Assembly: GCA_015654535.1 (NCBI GenBank)
Contig: JAATGU010000066.1
Location: 1-61,139 of the forward strand
DNA: 61,139 nt
Origin: Bacteroidales bacterium
GTDB taxonomy: Bacteria > Bacteroidota > Bacteroidia > Bacteroidales > Bacteroidaceae
Reading direction: 5' to 3'
The notes under the pieces: generated by a model
Database searches by the model: none
What the model saw: the letters and a program-made list of their open reading frames with translations, nothing else
What the model was told of the DNA's origin: nothing
Position numbers and translations under genes: made by a program
Part shown: positions 47,638 to 58,900 of the stretch, piece by piece
Layout of the letters: every line of letters begins with the position of its first letter
How positions within the stretch are numbered: position 1 is the stretch's first letter

Positions 47638-47709
47638 TGTACAGAAGATCTATTTCTTCTGTACAGAAGAATTAAATATACTGTACAAAAGAATCTATTG
47701 TTTTGTACA
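47638..47709. repeat. TGTACA array B: four palindromes at exact 22-bp spacing
   Basis: TGTACA occurs at 47638, 47660, 47682 and 47704, again at exactly 22-bp steps. Pairs form inverted repeats: CTGTACAGAAGA/TCTTCTGTACAG (47637-47666) is a perfect 12-bp pair, and CTGTACAAAA/TTTTGTACAG (47681-47710) a perfect 10-bp pair. The array lies 92 bp after the aroC stop codon and about 107 bp before the lysS -7 box. Number, spacing and flanks match array A at 17198-17269, but the surrounding genes are unrelated. The rest of the gap 47546-47852 holds only the lysS -7 box. Confidence 0.85.
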
Positions 47710-47815
47710 GAACTATAAAGATTCTTCACCACAAAATATAAAAGTCTCCCCTACTCTTCCCTATCCTCTCCATTAATTAGATGGAAATTCATTACGTTAT
47801 ATGAGAAATGTTTCG

Positions 47816-47823
47816 TACTTTTG
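47816..47823 (+). promoter_or_regulatory. -7 box of lysS-gpsA-pgi
   Basis: TACTTTTG fits TAnnTTTG and lies 29 bp before the lysS ATG. The -33 region has no clear TTTG. Confidence 0.5.
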
Positions 47824-47852
47824 CGACAAATTTTAGTTAATACGTAGTAAAA

Positions 47853-49586
47853 ATGAACCTATTAGAACTAAGCGAACAGGAAATTATCAGACGAAACAGC
47901 CTGAATGAATTGCGAGCTATGGGCATAGAACCATACCCCGCCGCAGAGTACGTAACCAATGCTTTCTCAACCAATATAAAACAAAATTTTGTAGATGATG
48001 AAAATGCTAAACCACGCAAAGTAAGTGTGGCTGGACGTATCATGAGCCGTCGTGTAATGGGAAAAGCTTCCTTCGTAGAATTGCAGGATTCTAAAGGAAG
48101 AATTCAGATTTATATTACCCGCGACGACATCTGCCCGGATGAAAATAAAGATTTATATACCACTGTTTTTAAACGCTTACTCGATTTAGGTGACTTTATC
48201 GGCATCGAAGGATTTGTTTTCAAAACTCAAATGGGCGAGATAAGTATTCATGCTCAAAAACTAACAGTGCTTTCTAAATCCATCAGACCACTCCCTATTG
48301 TAAAACATAAAGATGGAGTAGCTTATGATGCTTTTGAAGATCCGGAATTACGGTTCCGTCAACGTTACGTAGACTTGGTGGTAAACAATGGCGTGAAAGA
48401 TATTTTTGTAAAGCGTAATAAGGTTTACACCTCTATGCGCGAATATTTCAATGCACAAGATTATATGGAGGTAGAAACTCCTATTCTACAATCTATTCCC
48501 GGAGGAGCTTCTGCGCGTCCATTCATGACACATCATAATGCACTCGATATACCTTTGTACCTTCGGGTAGCCGATGAACTTTATCTGAAACGTCTCATTG
48601 TGGGAGGATTCGAAGGAGTTTACGAGTTTTCTAAGAATTTCCGTAACGAAGGCATGGACCGCACACACAATCCGGAGTTTACTTGCATGGAGATATACGT
48701 TTCCTACAAGGATTATAACTGGATGATGGACTTTACCGAAAAGATGCTTGAAAAGATTTGTATTGATGTAAACGGAACTGATGAGGTCAAAGTGGGTGAA
48801 AACATCATAAGTTTCAAGGCTCCATTTAAAAAGGTGACCATTATTGACTCGATCAAAGAGTTTACCGGCATTGACATTAATGGAATGAACGAAGAGCAAC
48901 TTAGGGAAATCTGCCAAAAAATTGGAGTGGATGTAAATGCAACCATGGGTAAAGGCAAGCTAATTGACGAAATATTCGGAGAAAAATGTGAAGGGAAGTA
49001 TATTCAGCCTACCTTTATCACAGATTACCCCATTGAAATGTCTCCACTTTGTAAACGTCATCGCGAGAATCCTGAACTGACCGAACGTTTTGAATTAATG
49101 GTGAACGGTAAAGAGTTATGTAACGCATACTCTGAATTGAATGATCCAATTGATCAGTTAGACCGTTTTCAAGATCAACTCCGCCTGAGTGAGAAGGGAG
49201 ACGACGAAGCTATGTTTATTGACATGGACTTTGTCCGCGCTTTGGAATATGGAATGCCTCCGACCTCCGGAATGGGAATCGGTATGGATCGTTTAGTTAT
49301 GTTGATGACTGGACAGACCACTATTCAGGAAGTTTTATTCTTCCCTCAGATGCGTCCCGAAAAAGTAGTGAAAAAAGACCCGGCAAGTAAATATATGGAA
49401 TTGGGTGTACCCGAAGAATGGGTGCCTGTTATCCAAAAAGCCGGATACAATCTGGTAGATGATATGAAAGATGTAAATCCTCAGAAATTGCAAATGGACA
49501 TCTGCGGTATTAATAAAAAATTTAAGTTGGAGTTAACGAATCCATCTGTCAATGATGTTATGGATTGGGTTAATAAGCTATCGTAA
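47853..49586 (+). CDS. lysS: Lysyl-tRNA synthetase (class II)
   Basis: This 577-residue protein has an N-terminal OB-fold anticodon-binding domain (about 55-170, VSVAGRIMSRRVMGKASFVE). The class II core has motif 2 in FRNEGMDRTHNPEFTCMEIY and motif 3 in SGMGIGMDRLVMLMTG. The C-terminal part (about 70 residues, including EEWVPVIQKAGY) goes beyond the E. coli length (505) and is common in Bacteroidetes. It charges tRNA-Lys. It is the first gene of lysS-gpsA-pgi, with 7-bp and 16-bp gaps. Confidence 0.96.
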   Translation: MNLLELSEQEIIRRNSLNELRAMGIEPYPAAEYVTNAFSTNIKQNFVDDENAKPRKVSVAGRIMSRRVMGKASFVELQDSKGRIQIYITRDDICPDENKDLYTTVFKRLLDLGDFIGIEGFVFKTQMGEISIHAQKLTVLSKSIRPLPIVKHKDGVAYDAFEDPELRFRQRYVDLVVNNGVKDIFVKRNKVYTSMREYFNAQDYMEVETPILQSIPGGASARPFMTHHNALDIPLYLRVADELYLKRLIVGGFEGVYEFSKNFRNEGMDRTHNPEFTCMEIYVSYKDYNWMMDFTEKMLEKICIDVNGTDEVKVGENIISFKAPFKKVTIIDSIKEFTGIDINGMNEEQLREICQKIGVDVNATMGKGKLIDEIFGEKCEGKYIQPTFITDYPIEMSPLCKRHRENPELTERFELMVNGKELCNAYSELNDPIDQLDRFQDQLRLSEKGDDEAMFIDMDFVRALEYGMPPTSGMGIGMDRLVMLMTGQTTIQEVLFFPQMRPEKVVKKDPASKYMELGVPEEWVPVIQKAGYNLVDDMKDVNPQKLQMDICGINKKFKLELTNPSVNDVMDWVNKLS

Positions 49587-49593
49587 ATAAATC

Positions 49594-50589
49594 ATGAAAC
49601 TACCCGGTAAAATAGCGATCATTGGCGGAGGAAGCTGGGCTACAGCCATTGCCAAAATTATTCTGACTCAGGATACTGATATTAATTGGTACATGCGCCG
49701 CGATGACCGTATAGCCGATTTTAAACGTTTGGGCCATAATCCGGCTTATCTGACAGGAGTAAAATTCGACCTTAAACGGATAACTTTCAGTTCTAACATT
49801 AACGAAGTTGTAAAGTCCTCGGATACATTGATTTTTGTCACCCCTTCTCCTTATCTTAAAATTCACTTAAAGAAATTGAAGATAAAGATGAAGGACAAGT
49901 TTATTATAACCGCTATCAAAGGAATTGTTCCGGATGAGAATCTTATTGTTTCAGAATATTTTGCACAAGAATATGGAGTCCCAGAAGAAAATATTGCCGT
50001 TCTTGGTGGACCATGCCACGCTGAAGAGGTAGCCTTGGAACGCCTTTCTTATTTAACCATAGCTTGTCCGGATAAAGACAAAGCACGTATTTTTGCTCGA
50101 AAATTAGCTAGCCATTATATAAAAACGTCCGTCAGTGACGACGTGTCGGGCATTGAATATGGTTCGGTGTTGAAGAATGTGTATGCCATTGCTGCGGGAA
50201 TTTGCAGCGGATTAAAGTATGGCGATAACTTTCAAGCAGTTCTTATTTCTAACGCCGTTCAGGAAATGAATCGTTTCCTCAAAACTGTATATCCTATCAA
50301 TCGAAATATAGACGATTCTGTGTATTTAGGAGATCTTTTGGTTACCGCCTATTCCAACTTTAGCCGTAACCGTACCTTTGGAACAATGATAGGAAAAGGT
50401 TATTCGGTAAAAAGTGCACAGATAGAGATGGAGATGATTGCCGAGGGGTATTATGGAACCAAATGTATAAAAGAGATAAATAAACACTATCATGTGAACA
50501 TGCCTATCCTTGATGCTGTTTATAATATCTTATATGAGCGGATTTCTCCTACGATAGAAATAAAATTACTAACTGATTCATTCAGATAA
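49594..50589 (+). CDS. gpsA: NAD(P)-dependent glycerol-3-phosphate dehydrogenase
   Basis: This 331-residue protein has the N-terminal nucleotide loop [33 protein letters not shown], the conserved [20 protein letters not shown] and the catalytic Lys in [20 protein letters not shown]. It makes sn-glycerol 3-phosphate for membrane phospholipids. It lies 7 bp after lysS and 16 bp before pgi on the plus strand. Confidence 0.95.
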   Translation: MKLPGKIAIIGGGSWATAIAKIILTQDTDINWYMRRDDRIADFKRLGHNPAYLTGVKFDLKRITFSSNINEVVKSSDTLIFVTPSPYLKIHLKKLKIKMKDKFIITAIKGIVPDENLIVSEYFAQEYGVPEENIAVLGGPCHAEEVALERLSYLTIACPDKDKARIFARKLASHYIKTSVSDDVSGIEYGSVLKNVYAIAAGICSGLKYGDNFQAVLISNAVQEMNRFLKTVYPINRNIDDSVYLGDLLVTAYSNFSRNRTFGTMIGKGYSVKSAQIEMEMIAEGYYGTKCIKEINKHYHVNMPILDAVYNILYERISPTIEIKLLTDSFR

Positions 50590-50605
50590 CACACACTTAC
50601 AAATT

Positions 50606-51949
50606 ATGAAAAATATTAGTTTAAACATCGAAAAGACTCTTGGATTTATTTCTAAAGAGGCTATCTATGCTTACGATGCCCGGGTAAAAACTTGCAGCGA
50701 AGCATTAGAAAAAGGAACAGGAAAAGGGAATGATTTTTTGGGTTGGCTTCATCTTCCGTCAACTATCAGCAAAGAACTTTTGGCAGACTTAAAAGCCACG
50801 GCAAAAGTGATTCGTGAAAATTGTGAAGTAGTGGTTATAGCTGGTATCGGAGGTAGCTATTTAGGCGCCCGAGCTGTGATTGAAGCTCTATCGGATAGTT
50901 TTGCATTATTAAAAGAAAAGAAAAGTGGTCCGATCATGATCTATGCAGGTCATAACATCAGTGAAGATTATCTTTTTGAACTAACAGACTATTTACAAGA
51001 TAAAAAATTCGGTGTAATCAATATATCCAAATCGGGAACCACTACCGAGACTGCTTTAGCTTTTCGCCTGCTGAAAAAGCAATGTGAAGATCAAAGAGGT
51101 AAAGAGATTGCTAAAAAATGTATTGTGGCTGTGACTGATGCTAAGAAAGGTGCTGCGAGAATTACTGCTGACAAAGAAGGATACAAAACATTTATTATCC
51201 CCGACAATGTAGGTGGACGTTTTTCCGTGCTTACTCCTGTAGGTTTACTTCCTATTGCCGTGGCAGGTTTTGACATAGAGCAATTAATTGCCGGAGCTAT
51301 AAAGATGGAAGAAGTATGCGGAGTAAATGTTCCTTTCAATGAAAATCCTGCTGCTATCTACGCAGCTACTCGTAATGAACTTTACAAGAGCGGAAAAAAG
51401 ATTGAGATATTAGTAAATTTCCATCCTAAACTTCACTATGCCATGGAATGGTGGAAGCAACTTTACGGTGAATCGGAAGGAAAAGAAAATAAAGGAATTT
51501 TCCCTGCTGCTGTGGACTTTTCCACTGACTTACATTCCATGGGACAATGGATTCAGGAGGGCGAACGCAGTATCTACGAAACTGTAATTTCTATCGAGAA
51601 ACCAAACAGGAGGTTAATAGTGCCAGCGGATGAAGCAAACTTAGATGGTTTGAATTTCCTTGCCGGTAAACGGGTGGATGAAGTCAATAAGATGGCAGAA
51701 CTAGGTACACAGATTGCACACGTAGATGGTGGAGTTCCCAATATCCATATTACCGTGCCACAACTCAATGAATATTATATCGGTCAGCTATTCTATTTCT
51801 TTGAAAAAGCTTGTGGTATTAGCGGTTATCTGCTGGGAGTAAATCCATTTAACCAACCAGGAGTAGAAGCTTACAAAAAGAATATGTTTGCCTTGCTCAA
51901 TAAGCCTGGTTATGAAAAAGAATCAAAGGCTATTCAGGCACGCCTGTAA
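50606..51949 (+). CDS. pgi: Glucose-6-phosphate isomerase
   Basis: This 447-residue protein is of the shorter Firmicutes/Bacteroidetes PGI form: [40 protein letters not shown] and [22 protein letters not shown]-terminal segment with [18 protein letters not shown] carries the catalytic lysine. It interconverts glucose 6-phosphate and fructose 6-phosphate. It ends the lysS-gpsA-pgi unit, followed by a strong terminator. Confidence 0.96.
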   Translation: MKNISLNIEKTLGFISKEAIYAYDARVKTCSEALEKGTGKGNDFLGWLHLPSTISKELLADLKATAKVIRENCEVVVIAGIGGSYLGARAVIEALSDSFALLKEKKSGPIMIYAGHNISEDYLFELTDYLQDKKFGVINISKSGTTTETALAFRLLKKQCEDQRGKEIAKKCIVAVTDAKKGAARITADKEGYKTFIIPDNVGGRFSVLTPVGLLPIAVAGFDIEQLIAGAIKMEEVCGVNVPFNENPAAIYAATRNELYKSGKKIEILVNFHPKLHYAMEWWKQLYGESEGKENKGIFPAAVDFSTDLHSMGQWIQEGERSIYETVISIEKPNRRLIVPADEANLDGLNFLAGKRVDEVNKMAELGTQIAHVDGGVPNIHITVPQLNEYYIGQLFYFFEKACGISGYLLGVNPFNQPGVEAYKKNMFALLNKPGYEKESKAIQARL

Positions 51950-51962
51950 GTTTTAGATATTA

Positions 51963-52003
51963 TAAAATCCTCAGTCCACTTTTGCTCTGAGGATTTTCTT
52001 TTT
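51963..52003 (+). terminator. Intrinsic terminator after pgi
   Basis: AAAATCCTCAG and CTGAGGATTTT form a perfect stem, followed by CTTTTTT. It lies just after the pgi stop codon. Confidence 0.85.
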
Positions 52004-52041
52004 TATAAAATACATTGCCCACTTTTCAAAAATCTTATTCG

Positions 52042-52049
52042 TATCTTTG
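52042..52049 (+). promoter_or_regulatory. -7 box of the HAD phosphatase gene
   Basis: TATCTTTG fits TAnnTTTG and lies 26 bp before the ATG, after the pgi terminator. Confidence 0.5.
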
Positions 52050-52075
52050 TAAGCAAATAAATGAATTTTTAAACT

Positions 52076-52810
52076 ATGTTTCAATCTGCTATCCAACGAT
52101 ATTTAGAAACTCACCAACATCCTTCCATCCAACTCAAAGCTGTTTTATTTGACATGGATGGCGTATTATTCAACTCCATGCCTTATCATGCAGATGCTTG
52201 GCACAAAATTATGGAAGAAAGAGGATTACATCTTTCAGAAGAAGAAGCCTATTTACATGAAGGTCGCACAGGTTCGGGAACCATCAACATTATCTTCCAA
52301 CGCCAGTTTGGAAGAGATGCTACAGAAGAAGAGATTGAAGAGATCTATCAAGCGAAAACAAACTCTTTCAATACTCATCCCCTTGTTCAGCGAATGCAGG
52401 GTGCTTGGGAGTTATTGACAAAAGTAAAACGTAATGGTTTATTTTCCATGGTTGTCACTGGTTCCGGTCAATCAACACTGTTAGATCGCTTAAATGAAAA
52501 CTTTCCAGACATGTTTCGCCCTGAATTAATGGTAACAGCCTATGATGTGAAATACGGCAAACCGAATCCGGAACCTTATCTTATGGCATTGACTAAAGGG
52601 AAATTAAAAGCAAACGAAGCAATTGTGGTGGAAAATGCTCCGCTCGGTGTAGAAGCCTCAGCAGCTGCTGGAATATTCACCGTAGCCGTTAACACCGGAC
52701 CATTGGATAGCCAAGTTCTTCTGGATGCAGGAGCTGATATTCTATTCCCATCCATGCAAGCTTTTTGTGATTCTTGGGAAGAATTTTTCAAAGAGCTGAG
52801 AGAGAAATAA
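52076..52810 (+). CDS. HAD-superfamily phosphatase (beta-phosphoglucomutase-like)
   Basis: This 244-residue protein has the HAD core motifs: motif I VLFDMDGVLFNSMPYHADAW (nucleophile Asp), motif II MVVTGSGQSTLLD, motif III Lys in YGKPNPEPYLMAL and motif IV VVENAPLGVEASAAAG. The cap after motif I fits the phosphatase/beta-PGM group (subfamily IA). It dephosphorylates a small metabolite, possibly a sugar phosphate. The specific substrate cannot be told. It is a single-gene unit closed by a terminator. Confidence 0.88.
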   Translation: MFQSAIQRYLETHQHPSIQLKAVLFDMDGVLFNSMPYHADAWHKIMEERGLHLSEEEAYLHEGRTGSGTINIIFQRQFGRDATEEEIEEIYQAKTNSFNTHPLVQRMQGAWELLTKVKRNGLFSMVVTGSGQSTLLDRLNENFPDMFRPELMVTAYDVKYGKPNPEPYLMALTKGKLKANEAIVVENAPLGVEASAAAGIFTVAVNTGPLDSQVLLDAGADILFPSMQAFCDSWEEFFKELREK

Positions 52811-52855
52811 AGCAACGATATAAAAATAAATTCCAAGCATAAGGATATAGATTAA

Positions 52856-52901
52856 TTAAAAGAGTAAGCATTGAAAAATAATTCAATGCTTACTCTTTTA
52901 A
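52856..52901. terminator. Bidirectional terminator
   Basis: TTAAAAGAGTAAGCATTG (52856-52873) and its exact reverse complement (52884-52901) form a perfect 18-bp stem around a 10-nt loop. It serves the HAD gene and the convergent glucan synthase gene. Confidence 0.9.
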
Positions 52902-52928
52902 TTACAAAATATCACTCTAATTGTTTGC

Positions 52929-55900
52929 TTATTCAATCCACATCTCTACAAAATGTTCTTTTGTATCATCAATTAGAGGTAATATCGTTTTATCTGAAAG
53001 TTTTTGTCCGTCAAGAATGATGCAAGGCAATGAAGTATCGGTAATACGGGCAAAAGTAATGTGATACATCGTTTGCACATAGCGGTAGTGTACCTTGTAG
53101 CTATTCCAGCTTTTTGGAAGACGGGGAGACAATTCCAGTCTGTCACCCGAACGATTTACTCCTAAAAGAGTTTCTACCAGAAGACGATACATCCATGCGG
53201 CAGAACCGGTATACCATGTCCATCCACCACGTCCGATATGTGGAGCGACAGAATATACATCCGCAGCTACCACATAGGGTTCCACTTTATAGGTAGCTAC
53301 CAACTCGGCTGTTTTAGTATGCTGTATAGGGTTAAGCAATTCAAAAAGTTCCCATGCACGATCAGTCTCTCCCATAAGAGCAAAGGCCATAGCTGCCCAA
53401 ATAGCTCCATGGGTATACTGTCCTCCATTTTCACGTACGCCAGGAATATAACCTTTTATATATCCCGGATTGAGGGAGGACTTATCAAATGGTGGGGTAA
53501 ATAACTGTATCAATTTATCGTCGCGGTGTACCAATTGATTATTTACTTGTTCCATTGCCTGAGCAGAACGTTTCGAATCTCCGGCTCCACTAATAACCGA
53601 CCAACTCTGTGGTAGAGAATCAATCTGGCATTTCTCATTACTTTTGGAGCCAAGTGGTTCACCGTTATCAAAATACGCGCGACGATACCATGCACCATCC
53701 CATGCATTTTTCCCAATATTCCGTTTAAGCTCTTGTGCCTGCTCAAGACAGCGCTCAGCAAAAATATCATCTTTTCGGAAAGTGGCTATTTTCGAAAACT
53801 TCGTTAATACATCATATAGAAAGAATGCCAACCAAACACTCTCACCACGTCCATCTTTTCCTACTAAATTCATACCATCGTTCCAGTCGCCACAACCCAT
53901 AAGGGGTAGTCCATGACTGCCGAACTTCAGTCCGCACTCAATGCTTCTGACACAATGTTCATAAAGTGTAGCCGATTCTTCCGAACGGCCAGGTAAATCG
54001 TAGTATGACTCTTCATCGGACCGCAACGGTCTACCTTCAAGGAAAGGCACTCTTTCGTCGAGAACACCTGTGTCCGCAACACAAGATACATACCGACAAG
54101 TAACATATGGCAACCAAAGATAGTCATCAGAAAAATGCGTCCGCACTCCCCTTCCTACAGGAGGATGCCACCAATGTTGCACATCACCTTCACGGAACTG
54201 ATGCCCGGCGGCGCGAAGCATTTGTTTACGGATAATACTCGGTTCGGCATGTACCAGCGCCATTACATCCTGTAACTGATCACGGAAACCATACGCTCCT
54301 CCAGACTGGTAAAAACCCGAACGAGCCCAGATGCGGCTACTCAGGGTTTGATACAATAACCAACCATTGGCCATCACGTTTACAGAAGAATCGGGTGTAT
54401 CCACATTGATTGTCCCGAGCGTACGATTCCAATAAGCCCAAACACCTTCAAGTGCTTCACGTGAAGCACCAGTATGTTGAAAACGTGACACCAATTGATA
54501 CATTTCCTCCTTACTATGAGCAAAACCAAGTCGGAAACGAGTCACACGTTCCTGCCCATCAGCTAAGTCAAACACCACTTGCAAAGCAGCACAAGGATCA
54601 AGCCCAGCACCAACTTTCCCTGAAAGACGAGTACGCTTCATTGCTGCCGGTTGAGATAAATTTCCATTCTGTCCAATGAATTCCTTTCGGTCGCCACTCA
54701 GTGTGCGCGCTTCGCCTACATCAACAAAAGCCAAACGTCCCGGGAAATCAGTATTATAATAGTTGCGGGCAATCAAAGCTCCAGTTTTAAGGTCTACTGC
54801 TGTTTGGATATGCAACAGACTTTTCTGTCGTAAATCAGCTAGTACCCATTCATAATATCCAGTGACGGATATTCGGCGGGGACGTCCCGATACGTTATGC
54901 AGCTTCAGTATGGCAAACTTCACCGGTGCATCTATAGCAACATAAATCCATAGTTCAGAATCAATTCCATTCTCACTATGCTCAAATACAGTATAACCAA
55001 ATCCATGGCGAATTACATAAGGAGTTGTTCCTTGAGCTGGCAATGGCGTAGGCGACCAATACTGCCCAGTTTGCTCATCACGAATATAAAATGCTTCACC
55101 CGAAACATCCTCTATCGGATCATTATTCCAAGGAGTGAGGCGGAACTCATGCGCATTCTCTGCCCAAGTATAAGATCCACCGCTTTCAGATATTACCGTT
55201 CCAAACTGTTCATTAGCCAACACATTGCACCACGGTGCTGGCGTAACCTGACCTGGTTGGAGCGTAATGACATATTCGTGACCATCCCTTGTAAATCCAC
55301 CAAGACCATTCGTGAAGATTAAATCACGTTGCGGAAACTTTCGAGGTATATTAGGAGAAGCAGTCCGCGTTGGATTCAAAATTGGAACCTGTGGCTCGGA
55401 AATATTAGGAATTTCAAGTTGTTCGGTTAATGTACCTTGTTCATCGTCAAAAACAATACGTGCAGAAGCTTGAAGCAACAACATATCTTCACGAGGCACT
55501 TGTTCTATCCGGCGGACAAAAATACCTCCTGGCTTTTCAAGCAATGGTGCTTCAATACCCGACGATATAATGTTAATAATCTCATCATGCAAAGACTGAC
55601 GATATACTGAAATGTCCTCGTTCAGGATAACCAATTCTACAGTCAACCCTTTCATACGCCAATAAGCATGTGCCAACACAATCTGCCGTATCAGGTCAAT
55701 TCCTGAATTATCACTAATACTCAATAATACCAAAGGAACATCTCCTGAAATGCTATAACTCCAAAGACCATTTTGACCACGTCTGTTACTTTTGAGTAAG
55801 GCAGGATCAGCACGACGCAAAGGATTAGCATAGATCAATGCTCCAGCAAGCCTACCATAAAGCTGAGCTTCTACCTCAGTGGCATTAAGTTGATGAAGAA

Positions 55901-58900
55901 CCACTTGACTATGTGTCCATGCCAGTTCAAAAGCACGATCGGCCATGCGGAAATTTTGATATTTATCAGCCAATGCCAGTACAGCATCATGAGTTTCGGC
56001 CATCCCTAATGCAATGCAAACCGTTACAGTTTTTCCCGCTGGGATAGAAACCGTACGGCGCAATGAAATAATAGGATCAAGCACGGAACCACTACTATCG
56101 GACAATTCCCCTGTGTTCCTCATCGCTAACGGGTTGACTAAAGATCTTCCTCGTCCTACAAAAAGGGAACGGTCGGTTTCGCATGAAATATCTCCCTTCT
56201 GATTACCCTGCACCACCATTAAGTGCAAAAGATATGGTGGCATATCTTCTTTTGAACGGGCTCTTCGGGTACAAAAAATAGCAGAGGAGGATGGAACAAA
56301 TTCTGTTTGCACAAACAGATTACTAAAAGCAGGATGCGCTTCATCGGCTGCTTGAGTTGCTATCACTACTTCGCTATAAGTAGTCAGCTCGATAGTACGT
56401 GTTACATGTGAACGATTAGACAACGTAATGCGTCGCAATTCTATATCATCTTCAGGCGAGACACAAATGGTGGTATGCACTTCAAGTCCCGACTGGCGTT
56501 GACGAAATTCTGCATAAGCTTGGGTAAATATAGCCTCGTACCCTTTTGTGGTACGCAGAGCAGGTTGGTAAGCTGTTGACCAATATTCACCTGTGTCCTT
56601 ATCACGTAAATAAACAAACAGGCCCCAACAGTCACGTGTTGCATCTTCACGCCAACGGGTAACAGCCATATTACGCCAACGGCTGTATCCACCTCCGGCA
56701 TTGCTTACCATAACATGGTAGCGTCCATTGGATAGTAGATGTACTTCAGGGTCAATGGTTGTGTCATTAAATATACGCATTACTTCGGAGGTATCTACAA
56801 GAAGCGGATGCAAACCTTCAAGCTCAAATTTAGAGTCATCAAGAATCACATTGGCTGTAATACTACGAGGTATACGTTCCTGTAATAACAATTCGGCAGC
56901 CTTGATCATTGGACAAGACATGAATCGTCGTTGCATGGAACCATCTTTCATCAAGTTAACTAATGACAAAAGGCTCATGCCTTGATGATGCGCCATAAAC
57001 GAACGTATGTTCACACTTGATTTATCCGGGCGTAAATGCACTGGTGTGTAATCTATCGCCTCGTAATAACCATAAGTACTTTCTCTCCCCTCGGCAGTGA
57101 GGCGCTGCATGTTTTCACAAGCTTCCCGTGGTTCCACCATTAATGCTAAAACAGTAGCATAGGGAGCGATAACCAAATCTTCAGACAGTCCACGCTTTAA
57201 ACCTAAGCTCGGTATACCGAAAGCCCGATACTGATAATTTAAACGAGCATCTGTGCGGTTATACCCAGATTCGGAAATGCCCCAAGGTACACCAAGAGTT
57301 TTACCATATTCAATTTGCTCTTGTACCGCAGCCTTGCAAGTATGGTCAAGTAAGGTGCTTTCAAAATTAGGCATCACTAATAAAGGCATCAAATATTCAA
57401 ACATGGAGCCACTCCACGAAAGTAATACCGGTTCACCTTGAGAAACGACTAATAACCGCCCTAATGAAAACCAATGTTCCTGAGGCACTTGCCCTTGTGC
57501 GATAGCTACATAACTACACAATCTAGCTTCGGAAGCCAATAGATCATAAAAATCAGCATCAGCCCGCTGTTCAGTAACATTATATCCAATGGTAAAAAGT
57601 TTTTTAGAGGTATTATAAAGAAATGCAAAATCCATTTGAGCGAAACTAGCGCTTTGCCGTGCTAATATACTTAATGTCTGCATCCTTAAAGTTACATTTT
57701 TTTCAGCTTTGCGCAGACAAGACAACCATATGGTAAGGCATTCTATATTTCTTTTTGCAGAGAAAGCTTTACTTCCTGAAAGTTCGGTTAACTCCGCTTC
57801 AATCAGCGAACAAATTGATTGTTCAAACTTAGACGCTTCGCGTAATGTGAGGTTTTGATCAAGTGTTTCAACTTTTGCTATAATATAATTTGTACTTTCA
57901 CTTAGTTTATCTTTGGAGAATGAATATACAATTTCCACCCAAGGGGTAAGGAAAAGGAAATCGTCCAGATACTCTTTACAATTACACATTAATGTCTCCC
58001 CCCATGCTTTCAATATTTCATCTTGGGGAGCTAACAGCGGGATAATATCCTCAATTTGAGTGGTCACAGATTTCAAAAGAACATATGCGGCTTGAAGTGA
58101 TTTAGGCGGTTCTTTCTCCAGTTCTTTCTCTAGTTGTAGCAAAGCAATATTTTTACCTGTAAGTGGTTTTATAACTCTTAATGTATCAAGTAGTCCGGCA
58201 AAAATCTGCGGAGAATAAATGGGAGCCTCCATCAGTTCTCTCAAACCTTGGCTAAGCGTAAGCAAGTGCCCCGCTAAGTTACCACTATCAACGCTCGACA
58301 CATACAATGGTGGAAGAGGTTCAAGTGTCCGGGTGTCATACCAATTATAAAAATGCCCGCGAAACTTTTTGAGACTGTCCATCGTAGCAAAAGTTTTTTT
58401 TGTGCGTTCCACTACCTGACCTGCGGATAAATATCCGAAGTCGAATGCTGCTAAATTAGCTAATAGCGAAAGCCCAATATTTGTAGGCGAAGTTCGAGAA
58501 GCAATGGTTGGTTCTGGAATCTCTTGGAAATTGTCAGGTGGAAGCCACCCTTCCTCTGCAGTGACAAAAGTTTCAAAGAAATGCCATGTTTTCCGGGCAA
58601 TTTGATGCAGCAAAAGAGTTTGTTCACCAGTGAAAGATGGAACAGATGGTTCGATGGGACGACTCATTCGCCAAGCGACAAAAGGAGCAACCAACCAAGC
58701 GATAAGAACAGGCAAAGAATAAAATAATAATGGCGGACAGAAGACGGACAGAAGCACATCACACAAAACAGCGAAGGCTGGGGCAAACCACATTTTAGAA
58801 TAAAAACTACGAAGCGAATTAAAAGCTGTTCGCTCCACCTCGCCTGAAGCTTGCCACTCCAATAAATGTTTGCGAGTGATCAAATGTACTAAAGTACGCA

